A stretch of DNA of 64,000 nt, taken from NCBI RefSeq assembly GCF_016801865.2, contig NC_068939.1, positions 86,677,381-86,741,380 of the forward strand, given 5' to 3'. The stretch is from Culex pipiens pallens. Taxonomy: Eukaryota > Arthropoda > Insecta > Diptera > Culicidae. The notes beneath the pieces were generated by a model, which did no database searches, had not been told where the DNA came from, and saw only the letters and a list, made by a program, of their open reading frames with translations. This document shows, one piece after another, positions 45,849 to 57,901 of the stretch (the first letter of the stretch is position 1; each line of letters begins with the position of its first letter). Both the position numbers and the translations under genes were made by a program.

Positions 45849-48775
45849 CAGGGTTGCGAATGAGCGAGCGCTCACGGAAAGCGGGCTCGCTCCAGCTGGA
45901 GCGTGAGTTTTTATCAGGTAGCTCGTGCTCGCTCACGCTCACCGGAGCGTTTTGCGCTCACGTGAGCTGGTGAGCCAAAGTAGGTAGTTGTTTTTCCCTG
46001 TTGAAGCATCTGCCTGTTTGAAACGAAGTTTCTAGAACTATCTCAGCACAGGACGCAAAAACAAACAAGAAAGAGGTCGAACAAACAAAAGTAAGCAATG
46101 AAATGGATATAGTCGGTGAACCGAAATATACGTTCTATTTAAATTCAGAATTAGCCAAGGGGCAGAATGATTCACTCTTGAGTGTGCTAACAAAGAGCTA
46201 ACTCATTCTTAATGTAAAAAAATCATTGACGTGAAGAGATGCACTGATATGTACAAAAATTTAATAAATTGACAAATGTTTATTTTAAGTTTTTAGAATC
46301 CGGAGTTTTGACTCAAGGCGGTTTTTAAAACACAAAAAAATAAAATTTGTTTTATTGGACCTTTAAAAACCCAGCAGTAAGCTTTATAAAAATTATAATC
46401 ATTCCTCATATTCGGAACATTTAAGAGAATGTCCATATTAAAAAAATCATTCATTGAATCTGTAATTGAATATTTTCAGAGGCTTGGTAGCGGAAGTGTT
46501 AAATATAATTTACTTGACGGAAGATGAGCCACCCTTTATGTGCTAAAACATAACAATGACAATATTTATTATTTCATTCAAATGGGTTATTTCAAACACT
46601 TGCAATTTTGAGTTTTTTTTTGTAAAAAGAGAACTGTTTCAACAATTTAACCCTATTTTCTAGAATGAGAATGAGAAAGATTAACTTTATAAAAATGATC
46701 AACCGTTTCCAAGCTCTGAACGATTTATTAAACGGAATGACTTTTGTTTAATGGTTGCTCATTCTGATCCACACGCTGGAATGGTAGCCAACAAACTGTT
46801 TAGGTACATAAAACAGTATAATTTTATAGTTTAATTAACATTGAATCGAACTTACCCCAGCATAAATCTTCTTGAATTATTTCATTGTTTTGTAAGTTTT
46901 TCTAAGGTTTTCAGTCCTTTTTGTTTACGCGCTTATACCCTTCCCATAGCAATTGTCTCTGCTTACCTTAACTATTATTAAGGTAAGGCCGATTAATTCG
47001 AAAATATTTCTATTTTCAACTCTGACCGCAGGTCTCCAATATGATTTGACCCTTGTGAATCCAATTTGGGTAATTCTCTACCAACTCACACGAAATCGGG
47101 AAAAGTTGCCCCGACCCCTCTTCGATTTGCGTGAAACTTTGTCCTAAGGGGTAACTTTTGTCCCTGATCACGAATCCGAGGTCCGTTTTTTGATATCTCG
47201 TGACGGAGGGGCGGTACGACCCCTTCCATTTTTGAACATGCGAAAAAAGAGGTGTTTTTCAATAATTTGCAGCCTGAAACGGTGATGAGATAGAAATTTG
47301 GTGTCAAAGGGACTTTTATGTAAAATTAGACGCCCGATTTGATGGCGTACTCAAAATTCCGAAAAAACGTATTTTTCATCGAAAAAAACACTGAAAAAGT
47401 TTTAAAAATTCTCCCATTTTCCGTTACTCGATTGTAAAAAATTTTGGAACATGTCATTTTATGGGAAATTTAATGTACTTTTCGAATCTACATTGACCCA
47501 GAAGGGTCATTTTTTCATTTAGAACAAAATTTTTCATTTTAAAATTTCGTGTTTTTTCTAACTTTGCAGGGTTATTTTTTAGAGTGTAACAATGTTCTAC
47601 AAAGTTGTAGAGCAGACAATTACAAAAATTTTGATATATAGACATAAGGGGTTTGCTTATAAACATCACGAGTTATCGCGATTTTACGAAAAAAAGTTTT
47701 GAAAAAGTAACTTTTTGCGTTTCTCTTTGTTTCGTCGTCCGTGTCTGTCGCGGGTGACCATGAACGGCCATGATCGACGACGACCAACTTTTTCAAAACT
47801 TTTTTTCGTAAAATCGCAATAACTCGTGATGTTTATAAGCAAACCCCTTATGTCTATATATCATTTTTTTTTGTAATTGTCTGCTCTACAACTTTGTAGA
47901 ACATTGTTACACTCTAAAAAATAACCCTACAAAGTTAGAAAAAACACGAAATTTTAAAATGAAAAATTTTGTTCTAAATGAAAAAATGACCCTTCTGGGT
48001 CAATGTAGATTCGAAAAGTACATTAAATTTCCCATAAAATGACATGTTCCAAATTTTTTTACAATCAAGTAACGGAAAATGGGAGAATTTTGAAAACTTT
48101 TTTAGTGTTTTTTTCGATGAAAAATACGTTTTTTCGAAATTTTGAGTACGCCATCAAATCGGGCGTCTAATTTTACATAAAAGTCCCTTTGACACCAAAT
48201 TTCTATCTCATCACCGTTTCAGGCTGCAAATTATTGAAAAACACCTCTTTTTTCGCATGTTCAAAAATGGAAGGGGTCGTACCGCCCCTCCGTCACGAGA
48301 TATCAAAAAACGGACCTCGGATTCGTGATCAGGGACAAAAGTTACCCCTTAGGACAAAGTTTCACGCAAATCGAAGAGGGGTCGGGGCAACTGCTGTGTG
48401 AGTTGGTAGAGAATTACCCATTTATTATTCAAAAACATGGTTAATGAAAATAAGCTATTCCAATTAATATATAAAAAATGTTCCTAACTGATGTTTCCAC
48501 TAACATGCTGCACCTTAAGTAAAAAATCTAACTAGGATTGAAAAACAAAAAAAAAACTGTCTCAAAAACGTAAAACGATTCGCGATACTTCCAAAGTGAG
48601 CGCTCCGTGAGCGAAAAATGAGCGCGAGCGCGAGCGTGGGGCAAACGCGAGCTGAAAAAATCGGAGCAAACGTGAGTGCGGGCAAACGTGAGCTAGCTCG
48701 CGCAGCGCTCCTCCTCACGAATGAGCGAAAAGTGAGCGCTCACGAGCGCGTGAGCGCGTGAGGAACGCAACACTG
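45849..48775. mobile_element. hAT-like non-autonomous element with GAGCGCTCAC-rich ends
   Basis: The left terminus CAGGGTTGCG and the complement of the right terminus, CAGTGTTGCG, match at 9 of 10. The flanks are TACCTTT (left) and TACCTTGT (right), an 8-bp duplication with one base lost. Both ends carry dense GAGCG/CGCTC repeats (45858-45975 and 48596-48765), largely self-complementary. A separate 1.35-kb palindrome is nested at 47068-48419, leaving about 1.57 kb of original element. No transposase. Confidence 0.8.
47068..48419. mobile_element. Large near-perfect palindromic (fold-back) element
   Basis: Arms 47068-47708 and 47787-48419 are almost identical inverted copies of about 635 bases around a unique 78-base centre rich in CG. 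The ends GGGTAATTCTCTACCAACTC and its complement are intact. ATTT directly flanks both sides (47064-47067, 48420-48423), a possible 4-bp duplication. A 66-residue frame reads identically from both arms, which is a consequence of the palindrome, not two genes. The high identity suggests a young element or recent gene conversion between arms. Confidence 0.9.
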
Positions 48776-48839
48776 TACCTTGTGTTCTTCGTCTTTTCCG
48801 GGTCTGTGGTCGAAACATTTTTTTTATACATACAAGCTT

Positions 48840-49125
48840 TTCCCGGCAAACTTCGTCCTGCCCTTTTTGGTTTCTTGACGTTTTTAACTTTTTTGCTTAT
48901 TCAGCCTCCTGTGATCAACATTTCATTTACGTAACTTTTCCCATACAATCTGCAGATTTTCCGGAATCGGTTCCAGAGTGGCCAAAGTTGTAACTTTTTG
49001 GCGTAAGAACCTTCCTTGGACTTATACGAACCCAACGCAACAAAGAGCCCCTCGATCCGACGCTCCGTATTGAACTGATTCGCGTTCGAACAAAACCGTT
49101 GAAATTTTTTATATATATAGAAGAT
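48840..49125 (-). repeat. 300-bp interspersed repeat, copy 2
   Basis: Direct counterpart of 45255-45556, again ending in TATATATATAGA on the plus strand. The two copies flank the hAT-like element at 45849-48775 on either side, about 290 and 65 bases away. Confidence 0.6.
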
Positions 49126-50379
49126 TAGTTCGAAAACTTCCCATTTACAATTTAAAAATTAACATTGTAATATGTTTTCGAGACAGTTTTCATTCAATTC
49201 GATCAGAGTTTTCATGGATTTACTTAAAAATGGATTTACTAATTAGGGTTGAATTTTATATCTCTGGAAAAACATAAAGGAAAGTAGTGCAAGTGGAACA
49301 AGCTAAGGAAATGCTCGTTATAACCCATTAAAAAAGTTTAAAAAATCTGTCGGATTTTATTATTATCATCTTATTCCAAGTCTTGACTAAGACTTTGATA
49401 GAACAAGTTTTTAAAAAATCCTGTTTTTAATGTTAAATGTTAGATTGATTTAATGTTAGATTGAATAATAAAATTTTACTAAAAATTTGATCGTTTTTAC
49501 GAAAAAAAAAATATTACTTAGATGATAAATAGTAAATTTTCATAATATCACTATATTTTGTATGGACAATTTTTTTCAACAATTGTTTATCAGTTTTTAA
49601 GTATTTTTATGTATTTATTTCCCAATAGAATATGTTTTTGCAGCAATTGGTATTTTTTTCCATACTAAAAATCCATATGGTACACTTGCCCCACCTGAAT
49701 AAGATTTTTTTAAAGCTTTCAACAAAAATAACCAAAAGTTAAATCATACTTTATAATAGGTGCAAGTCATTGGTAGGGACATAACTGATTTAGGAAAAAT
49801 AGCATTTTGATTAAATGAGCCTTAAAACGAACCCTAAGCCTTATTTTGTACTTTCCAAATATTATAAGAAAACAAAGGTTTTGAAAAAAACTTCATTAAA
49901 TCTAATGCCCCGTGGCGTTTACGTCGTTTTGGCGGTTATGTGGTAGGAGAATCAGATAATTGCATTGCTAGCAACAATTCCTCATACTGGAAACAATCAA
50001 AATTGTAAAAATTACGGCGATTGTTTCTCTTGACCCATATGGTCGTCTTGCCCAACCTTCCCCTACTTTGCCGAAAAATTTAAATAAGATATTGTCAAGC
50101 CTCAATTTCATTTCATTTTAAAAGGATTTTATTCAGATTCAAATATCAGAGATATTTGTAAATTTGTTTTTTTTTTTTGCTAAATACCTGCAGGATTGAA
50201 TCAACTTTCCTGAAATTGTTAATTTTATATTGCGATTGAATTATTTTTAAAAGTATTTGAAAAAAAAAGCTTCGACAAAAACTTTTAAAAATATTTGCAA
50301 TGGCCTTACTTGTGATAAAAAGTTGTTTTTTTTAATTGCAGCATTTTATCTGAATCATCCTAATCCTTACCTAAACTTT
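49126..50379. other. AT-rich gene-free stretch
   Basis: Nothing recognisable apart from worn A/T-rich repeat-like phrases. Confidence 0.45.
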
Positions 50380-50910
50380 GCCGAAGGCACCAAATTGATC
50401 TGAAAATTCCTTCTGATCAAATTTCCATCAAAACCGGAATCCAAAATTTTTAAATTTTCAATTTTTAACATTGGAATTAGGACCATTAGTTTCTGAGATA
50501 CTGATACCAGAAAATAAAAGTCTGTTTAGATAAAACTTTGATGTCTCTAAGGCATTTTTTCAATTTTCTGAACTTAACAAAAAACATTTTCTGAAATGGA
50601 AAATCCGGACAACTATTTTAAAAATACCTAAAAACTGGAATTTTTCACTAGAAATTAAATTTTAAGTAGTTGTATCTTGAAAACGGTGCACTTTATCACA
50701 AAATAATGTATTTTCGATTGCAAATTTGACTTTACATTACCAACTGAAGTCAATGTCTTCTTTTGTCATCAGAAAGGCCCCCAAATAGTTTGAGCCAAAA
50801 CAAATTCAAAAAAATGGCTGATTTCGTAAAGAATTGATCTTCTCAAGGTACAGCTATTCGAATTTTTGCATATCACTTTTTTGGACAGTCCCAAAAATGC
50901 AAAATGGCTT
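50380..50910. repeat. Dispersed fold-back family, partial copy D
   Basis: Blocks 'actttgccgaaggcacc', 'aaaggcccccaaa' and 'gtttgagccaaa' match copies A-C in order, but inverted arms are not evident. The SINE at 50937-51151 sits just after it. Confidence 0.5.
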
Positions 50911-50936
50911 ATTTGGACCTAACGAATCGATGGAGA

Positions 50937-51151
50937 TGGTGTGGGTCTCGTGGCGCAGGGGTAGCGGCTTCGGCTGCCGATCCCGATGATGCTATGAGAC
51001 GCGGGTTCGATTCCCGCCTTATCCACTGAGCTTCTATCGGATGGTGAAGTAAAACGTCGGTCCCGGTTTCTCCTGTCTCGTCAGAGGCGCTGGAGCAGAA
51101 ATCCCACGTTAGAGGAAGGCCATGCCCCGGGTGGCGTAGTGCCAATAGTTT
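50937..51151 (+). mobile_element. tRNA-derived SINE with a 14-bp target duplication
   Basis: The direct repeat CGAATCGATGGAGA at 50923-50936 and 51152-51165 bounds 215 bases. The head has an A-box-like GTGGCGCAGGGG (50951-50962), an arm and long variable region typical of type II tRNAs, and a B box GGGTTCGATTCCC at 51003-51015. The body is tRNA-unrelated and ends 'gtggcgtagtgccaatagtt'. The intact duplication shows it was inserted by retroposition rather than being a tRNA gene. Minus-strand frames over it are shadows. Confidence 0.85.
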
Positions 51152-51169
51152 CGAATCGATGGAGAAAGT

Positions 51170-54100
51170 TGTCTTGGTCTCGCAATCTAGTGTTCCTTTG
51201 TTTAAATCCCGGGGAGGAAGGGTTCCAGGTTCAAATAAGTTAAGGTGTTCTCTTCTTTCAAGCCTTCGGACGCCAATGGCCGAAACGTAATCTTGCAATA
51301 GAAACCTTTTTTTTCAAATCGAAAAAAATGTCACCAAACTCGTAACATCCTCCCAAAGCAAAAACCTGTGAAATATCTTGAAACCGGACGTTCTCCCTCC
51401 GGTTTGCGAGAGTGGCAATGTCCAAATAAAAAACATACAAATTCCCGCCGGACAAAAGCTCACGGAGCTCAAATTTATTGTGCATAACTTTCACCACATG
51501 GCTCAACTCCAAAACTTCGGACTTTAAACTTCATCGGCCATGTGCGCGACGACGGTGATGCTGCATAAGGGTGATGTTTCTTTGTTTGTTTGTTGTGTCT
51601 GGTGTGAAATTTGATTTAAAGTTTTTTTTTTCTGAACTTTAAGCTTAAAATTATGACTTGAATTCCCTACAGGTTCTGAACCGTTATGGTTGAAATTTTC
51701 TTCAAAATTGAAGTTTTTTTTAAATTTCGCTTGAACATTTTATTTTATTTAAATGTTTACATTTATCAAGTGTTTTAAGAGATCCAATATTTGATCAACT
51801 TTTTTCCCATTCCAATAAAGTTATCAGAAAGAATAAATTGAAAATTTCTTTAAATTTTTACTATGAACCACCCTATCTTCCATTTGTAAATAATGCTTTT
51901 CTCCGTCTGTCAGTTATTCACTGCTTCAAAAGAGCGTTCCAAACGAAGAACCGGTGTGGCGGACGGTCGGGCAGCCGCCGCACCGTGCGCAATGAATGAA
52001 AACAAATGAAAATTTAAATTAAATGTAATAAAATAGCAATTATTACCTGCACGCCGGACGCACGCGGATTGCAACGAGTGTCGGTCAAAATAAAAAAAAG
52101 AAAAGTCGAGAACAGAACACTGATGAAGTCTGCAAGTAGTAGACGAAATACGTATCTGTCAAGATATTAAAAATATATAGCGGAATTAAAAGGAACAACT
52201 CGTCTCTTTGTATTCACAGTAATGCATTCTGCTAAAACGCTCAACCAAACCACAAGAATAGGGTGGTTCTGAGATTTACTTTTTATTTATATTTGAGCAA
52301 ATTGGAAATAGGGAAAATCAAATATTCATAACATTTTTTTTTATTTAAAATTCGGAAAAAAATGCTCATGAATAACAGTAGATTTAACAAGTTAAATACA
52401 AAAAAAAAACATTTCAAAAGTAGTTATATTTTTTCGAAAAGCATGCTTGAAAAATATTAACAAGTTAAACTTTCCAGAACCACCCTCGTCCCCGCTTGCG
52501 GTCACTCGACTCTTGGGGATGCCGATGACCAGATAGACCGGTTCTTCTTCGCACCACCAAGCGAGCAACACTTTGTCATAAACCGAAAATATTTCGCGGT
52601 CCGTACTCAATGGTGTGGTGTACCGTGCGTACCGCAAAACGGTTCAAAATAGATGTGCTCTCAATTCGAGTACCGAGTTTCTTGAACTTGAATTCTGTGT
52701 GTGTGTTTTTTCCCACCAACTTTGTTCCGCCTTATTTTGGCGCGTTTTTTTCTGGCATTTTTTTCATAATTTGAATTTGGCCACGTGTGTTGCATGACCA
52801 ATTGGAGGGGCTGATGAACCACCACGTGATTGTGCACTTTTTAGGCAGTCAATTTTTAGTCCAATTTTGGCGCTAACGTCGAAAATTTCCCCCAATCAGA
52901 TGTAAATCGCAAGCAAATCGTACCTTCTTACACGACCATCATCATCAGCAGTCATATACGTAATAGTTGGACTCGGTGGTTTCTTCAGCTGATTGTTGAT
53001 TTCCAGCTGCTGCTGCCACAGTGTTTATTGATACACGAGATACTTACTCCACTCGCTTTCTCTCCGGAACATTCCAAACCGCTGACTCTGGTGGCCACAA
53101 CCGTCAGCGAGGTGCGTCTGAGGGGCTTCTTTCAATATTTACTTTTGGTCACTATCTCACCTCTTGCCGGAGTCGGATGCTGCAATACGGACACTTGAGT
53201 TCTCAGAAAAAAAAACATTTAATTTAATTACTAATTATGTTTAGTAGCACTTGATTTGTTGAAATTTTGAGAAAAGAATCAAACTTTCAAGTGAATCCTA
53301 TTTTTTTTTTTTAGAAAATTAAATAATAAAACAATGTAAATTTCTCAGACAATTTCTTTCCTCGTACCTTGTGGTAGTATCAACATTAAGATTCACTCGA
53401 TTACATCTTTCGATGATGATGGAGTTGTTTACGAGCTGGAAGGCTTGCTGAATGGTGTGTATGGTCATTGGTTACTTATGTTTTACAAAATATGGCCATC
53501 GGGCCAAAAGTAAACTTTCTACAAAGCAAAATCTGTCAGTTTTAATCGACGATCCAAGTGGAGTTGCTTACGTAAATTAAACATTTTCTTGCTTGATTAA
53601 AATACACCACTTCACAAAGCTCCCGTCAACCGTAGAAAATTCCATAAACATAAGAATAATTCGTTGCACAGTTTCCTCCTCATCAAGATACTTTACATTT
53701 TACTTTCCCATTCGGCTCACGTTCGCTCGAAACTGTACCACGAACGCGGTACAAAATTTAGCAGTGGCAACGGCCAATTCCGTGGCATTCACGCGTGCGG
53801 CTTATTTTAATCACCCCACGACTGTCTTAATTCATGCCGATTGTGCAATACCGAGCCGCTGCCAACGCCACCACGCAGCGTCAATCAATCAGTTTCTGTC
53901 ATGTCTGCTACTGCGCCATGTTTGAGTTGGAGCAGCAAGTCGGAAAAAACTTTCACATTTCTGATTAGAATGAAAGGGAATAAATGTTTTTTCTTTTATT
54001 TTTGAGGTAAACTCAATTTCAATTTAAAATTTGCACATTAAATTTACCATCAAATTTTTTACGTGTCTCTCGATTTTTACAGTTGAGTAACGAGAATTGG

Positions 54101-54214
54101 CAGTTTTTGATTATTTTTATTATATTTTTTTTTTTCGAAAAATACGTAGTGTCATCTTATTACCCTATGCCTTAATCACGATATCTCGGATACTTTTGGT
54201 TAAATTTTCAGTGC
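51170..54214. other. Gene-free stretch with two unexplained minus-strand frames
   Basis: Minus frames at 51258-51512 (84 codons) and 52392-52637 (81 codons) have fairly ordinary residue composition but no recognised domain, no partner exons and A/T-run-encoded parts. 51900-52200 and 52480-53200 are less repetitive and may be regulatory. Confidence 0.3.
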
Positions 54215-57200
54215 ACAGTGCTCCAGATCCCAAAATTAAGTAGAAAATGTTGTCTACAGAACAGTTGTTGCAAAAAAAACCTAATTTTTCAGGAATATTA
54301 CACGGAGAGACCGGCCAGGGCAAATCTAAGAAAATCTTGGTTAATTTAACTTAAAGTATGGGTTAATTTTTTACACAGCTTTTTTTTTAACAAACGATTT
54401 TTGATTTTGTTAACCCAAAATTGCTGACCACCAGTATCTAAAAGTAACTAAAAAAATAGTTAGAATTGCCATTTTTGTTGGTTAAATGGCCGAAAAAAAT
54501 TTCTAGCAGTCGACTGCTAGAATATTTTTTTCAGAAAATTAACTAATTTTTTTTTGTTTCAGCTGAAATATTGTGGAATATTCTGAAAAAAACAGGCTGG
54601 CCCATATTTTTTAACTATTTTTTAACATTTTTTTTCGTTGTATCAACTGAAATTTTTTTGCATGCAGCAAATTATTAGTGGTTTATAACAAAACATTTCT
54701 TAATTAGACATAATTTATGTAAGTGTTGATTTATATTTTCTGTAATTATCTAACGATATAGGCTAGGCCGAATTTCTAGCTATATTTTAACTAATGTCTT
54801 ACTTAAATGCAAAAAAATATTCGTACATGTAGTCAATAATTAGCTGTTGCTAGTAATATTTGTATTGAATTTGCAGTAAATTTTATAATAATTCCTCACA
54901 AATTAATTTATTGTACTTGTATTTATTTGTATTTTATTTTATTATTATTATAAAACATGTAAAGTTTGATTAATGTTTTAAAAAATATAAAAAAAGCATT
55001 TTACAAATTTTGTTAAACATATTTAAAAAATATGTTTAATTTCTCGTGAATTCCTTAAAAGTAGAAACCGAGCAAAATTTTCACCAAGTTTTAAGCTTAT
55101 ATTTTTATTGTGTTTTATAAAATTGAGTGTTGTATTCACTTACCATCACTGTGAAATCATCCGATAAGTCATCATCATCTACAACGGTCTCAGGTTTAGT
55201 TATTTTTCTTGTGGTTGGACACAGAATTCACACCAAAGCGAACCTTTTGCTGCAAATAGACATATGAAATTTATTGGTAATTTTATACAAAATTCTTAAT
55301 TTTGGCTATAAACTGATAAAAGGAACGTATATAAATGTAATTATAATGAGGAAAGAAGAAATATCAATTATGCTACTTACCAAGCTTGCATTAATTTAAC
55401 AACTACTTTTGGCAACACACTTTCATTGCATTTGATTCAATTTATTCAACGTACTCCGATTCCTGAAAACAATATTTTGAGTTTTACTAACCAGTTTATT
55501 GAGCAGTCTTCTTTCAACAGCATTTTTAAAATATTAATATCTTCTTTTGTATATCTTTTATAAATTTTATTTTTGAGACATTTCCCATCATTCAATTTTT
55601 ATTTTGATATCTTGTGTACGCATTTCCATGTGTTTATGGTTGATGATTCTGAAAAAATAATGGTTTATTAAAATTGTGTCCATCGTAAACACGAAGGTTT
55701 TTTATGTTTCAGTTTTCTAATTTAAATCACAATAGATAAATTGTTGTGTAAAATTAAACCCATACTTACTTAGATTAACCAACATTTTGTTAAATTTGCC
55801 CGTGCAAGTATTGTCGTGCAAGAGTTGGCCCGCCTCTTCCTTCCACTGCCCCTCTCTTTCCTCCAAACATTATCATAAAGTCCCATCGCATCAGAGGTCC
55901 TCATTGCGAATGTCCTCGTCTTGCTCTTCATAGTTTATCACCTGCAAAGAAATCATCAATAAACTTACTCACCAATTGCACCTCCACAGTTGCAGCAGTG
56001 TGCACTTCGATTTGCCACGTCAACTTAGCCAAAAAGTGTGATTTTCACCTTTCACATCCTCTTAGTTCATAATTAACAACACAAACTCAACAAATCGACC
56101 GCTCTCGTTCGAATCCTGACTTCAAATGACAGACGTAAACAAACCCAAGTTCATCTTTTAAATATTCAACCAATTGTAAATTATATTCAACCAACAAAAT
56201 TTTTGATTTTCCTAAAACCAAAGCTAACAGTCGAGCACGTTCATTCGAGTTCGGGAAATCTGTTAGCTTTTTGCCTTTAGCATTTTCAACAAACAGGTTA
56301 TTCAATTATTACTGAATTTTAGTTATTTTAACGAAATATTGGCAGTAACAAGTACGTTTTTGTTAAAATATACGAAAGTAAAATCAACAATTTTAATTGT
56401 TAAAATTTCTGGGCATAGTCTCTCCGTGTATTGGGATTTTTTTCGTCTGCTAGAATGTTTCCTACCCAATCAACTTTGTCGAAGACACAAACATATTTTC
56501 TCGCGATCTACGCCTTCTATGACCAAATTTAGAGAAAGCATCTGAGCAAACCTTCAAAAATATTTTTTTTAACGTAGCAATTCAGGGTTAAGTTTTAGAG
56601 AAAAGTGATGTTCGGGGCATTTTTAGAGCTCTAAAAACCAAAAAAAGAACATCAGAATTGAACCAAAAGTCAAAATATAGATTTTTGGTCACATTTTGAG
56701 TTTATTTGATAATTTTACATAGAAATTCTGAGGGCAGATTCAAATTCATCGGGCAAAACTACAAGTAAAATGCCTTTGAAATTTTTCAGCGTTTGTAGTG
56801 ATAGATCTCCCCTTTCGAATGCAACCTGGCGCTTTTTCGAGATGTTTTGATATTTAAAAATATTTGTTTTTTAGAGCTCTAAAAGCTTCCCAAACATCAC
56901 TTTTCTCTAAAACTTAACCCTGAATTGCTACGTTCGAAAACAGATATTTAAAGGTTTGCGCAGATGCTTTCTATATATTTTGTCTAAGAAAACGTCAATT
57001 ACGAGATAAAATTTTGGTGTCTTCGACAAAATTACTTGGGTTGGTAAGCCTAACATTTTTTTTGAATACGAAAAAAATCCCAAAAATATCCTTGAAAAGT
57101 TAGATTTTTAAATACCCCCCAATCGTGAACCACCCTAATTTTCAACTAAACCAAAAGTTGTCCTTTTCCATTTGCAACAACTCTTCTGAAGACTAGGTAT

Positions 57201-57270
57201 CTCCAAAAAAAGCTCCAAAACTTTTTCGGAAAATTCATTTTCCACTTAATTTTGTGATCTGAACAACTGG
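54215..57270. repeat. Fold-back repeat interrupted by a 2.1-kb element
   Basis: Outside the inserted element, 54215-54298 plus 56431-56645 pairs with the reverse complement of 56868-57270. Examples are 'gtagcaattcagggttaag' (56575 and 56920 on the complement), 'tgggatttttttcg' (56433 and 57080 area) and 'aaaattaagtagaaaatg' (54234 and 57234-57251). The insertion at 54301-56428 lies within the left arm. Confidence 0.72.
54301..56428. mobile_element. TA-flanked element with CACGGAGAGAC ends
   Basis: CACGGAGAGAC is exactly inverted at the right end (GTCTCTCCGTG), with TA at 54299-54300 and 56429-56430. A second, subterminal inverted pair joins 54317-54373 to 55743-55802 ('atgggttaat', 'ggttaat', 'ggcaaat' blocks). 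Length is 2128 bp without a recognisable transposase; a 72-codon minus-strand frame (56087-56305) is the only protein-like one and I do not recognise it. Probably a non-autonomous mariner-group element or a composite. Confidence 0.75.
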
Positions 57271-57271
57271 G

Positions 57272-57893
57272 AAGTGTTAAAAAGTGAACAGAGAATTTTA
57301 ATTCAACTTGAAGTTGAATTAATAATAAAATAATCCTAAATTTTTCCGTGGACCTATTTTTTTATTTCGATCGAAAATCCCTTCTCAAAATACAGATTTT
57401 CGAATATTTACTTGCCTATTTTGTATGACTATCCCACAAAATTCTATGGAGCCTTGTATGGAAATACTTATGATGCAAAATGGGTTCATTTGAGTTAGAG
57501 AATAAATGGACAAAGTTAATCCAAATCAAAAAGAACAACATAACGATTCTTGGAAAAAAATTGCGAAATTCTAGAGAAATACACTACATATTTTTTTTAG
57601 TTCAATGAAATTTGTTGCAATGTTTGGTTGAAAGAATGATAAAAAAGTAGAAAAACAAGAATTTACGCATTATAAATCTGGAGTTTCGATCCACGATTCT
57701 CGATCTATATTCAGACCAGCGTTGAAAATGAGTGATAAAAAAAATTATCATCTAATAATTCCGGCACTAAATATCAGAGAGTATTGCGACCGTCACAACA
57801 GCTCTTTTCCTCGACCTCGCGCTCTCTCCGCTGAATCTTTCTCTCTTTCTCTCTCTCTTTGCTCTCTGAAAACCGCTATGATTTGGGGCTTGA
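57272..57893. other. AT-rich spacer with a CTCT tract
   Basis: 57360-57530 holds phrases of the dispersed fold-back family ('ctatggagccttgtatgg'). 57820-57868 is a CT-rich simple repeat. No gene. Confidence 0.45.
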
Positions 57894-57901
57894 GTTTTCA
57901 G

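Noticed and set aside
47086..48401. Two identical 66-residue frames (47086-47307 minus, 48189-48401 plus)
   Set aside because: Identity follows from the palindrome arms; no start context, domain or codon bias supports a gene.
45849..49125. LTR-retrotransposon reading of the 300-bp direct repeats
   Set aside because: No gag/pol between them, no TG...CA ends, no primer-binding site, and a hAT-like element with its own duplication fills the interval.
50950..51025. Possible type II tRNA gene
   Set aside because: A 14-bp target duplication bounds a larger 215-bp unit, so it is a SINE head.
56087..56305. 72-codon minus-strand frame inside the TA element as a transposase remnant
   Set aside because: No catalytic triad or DNA-binding motif can be seen; too short to support.
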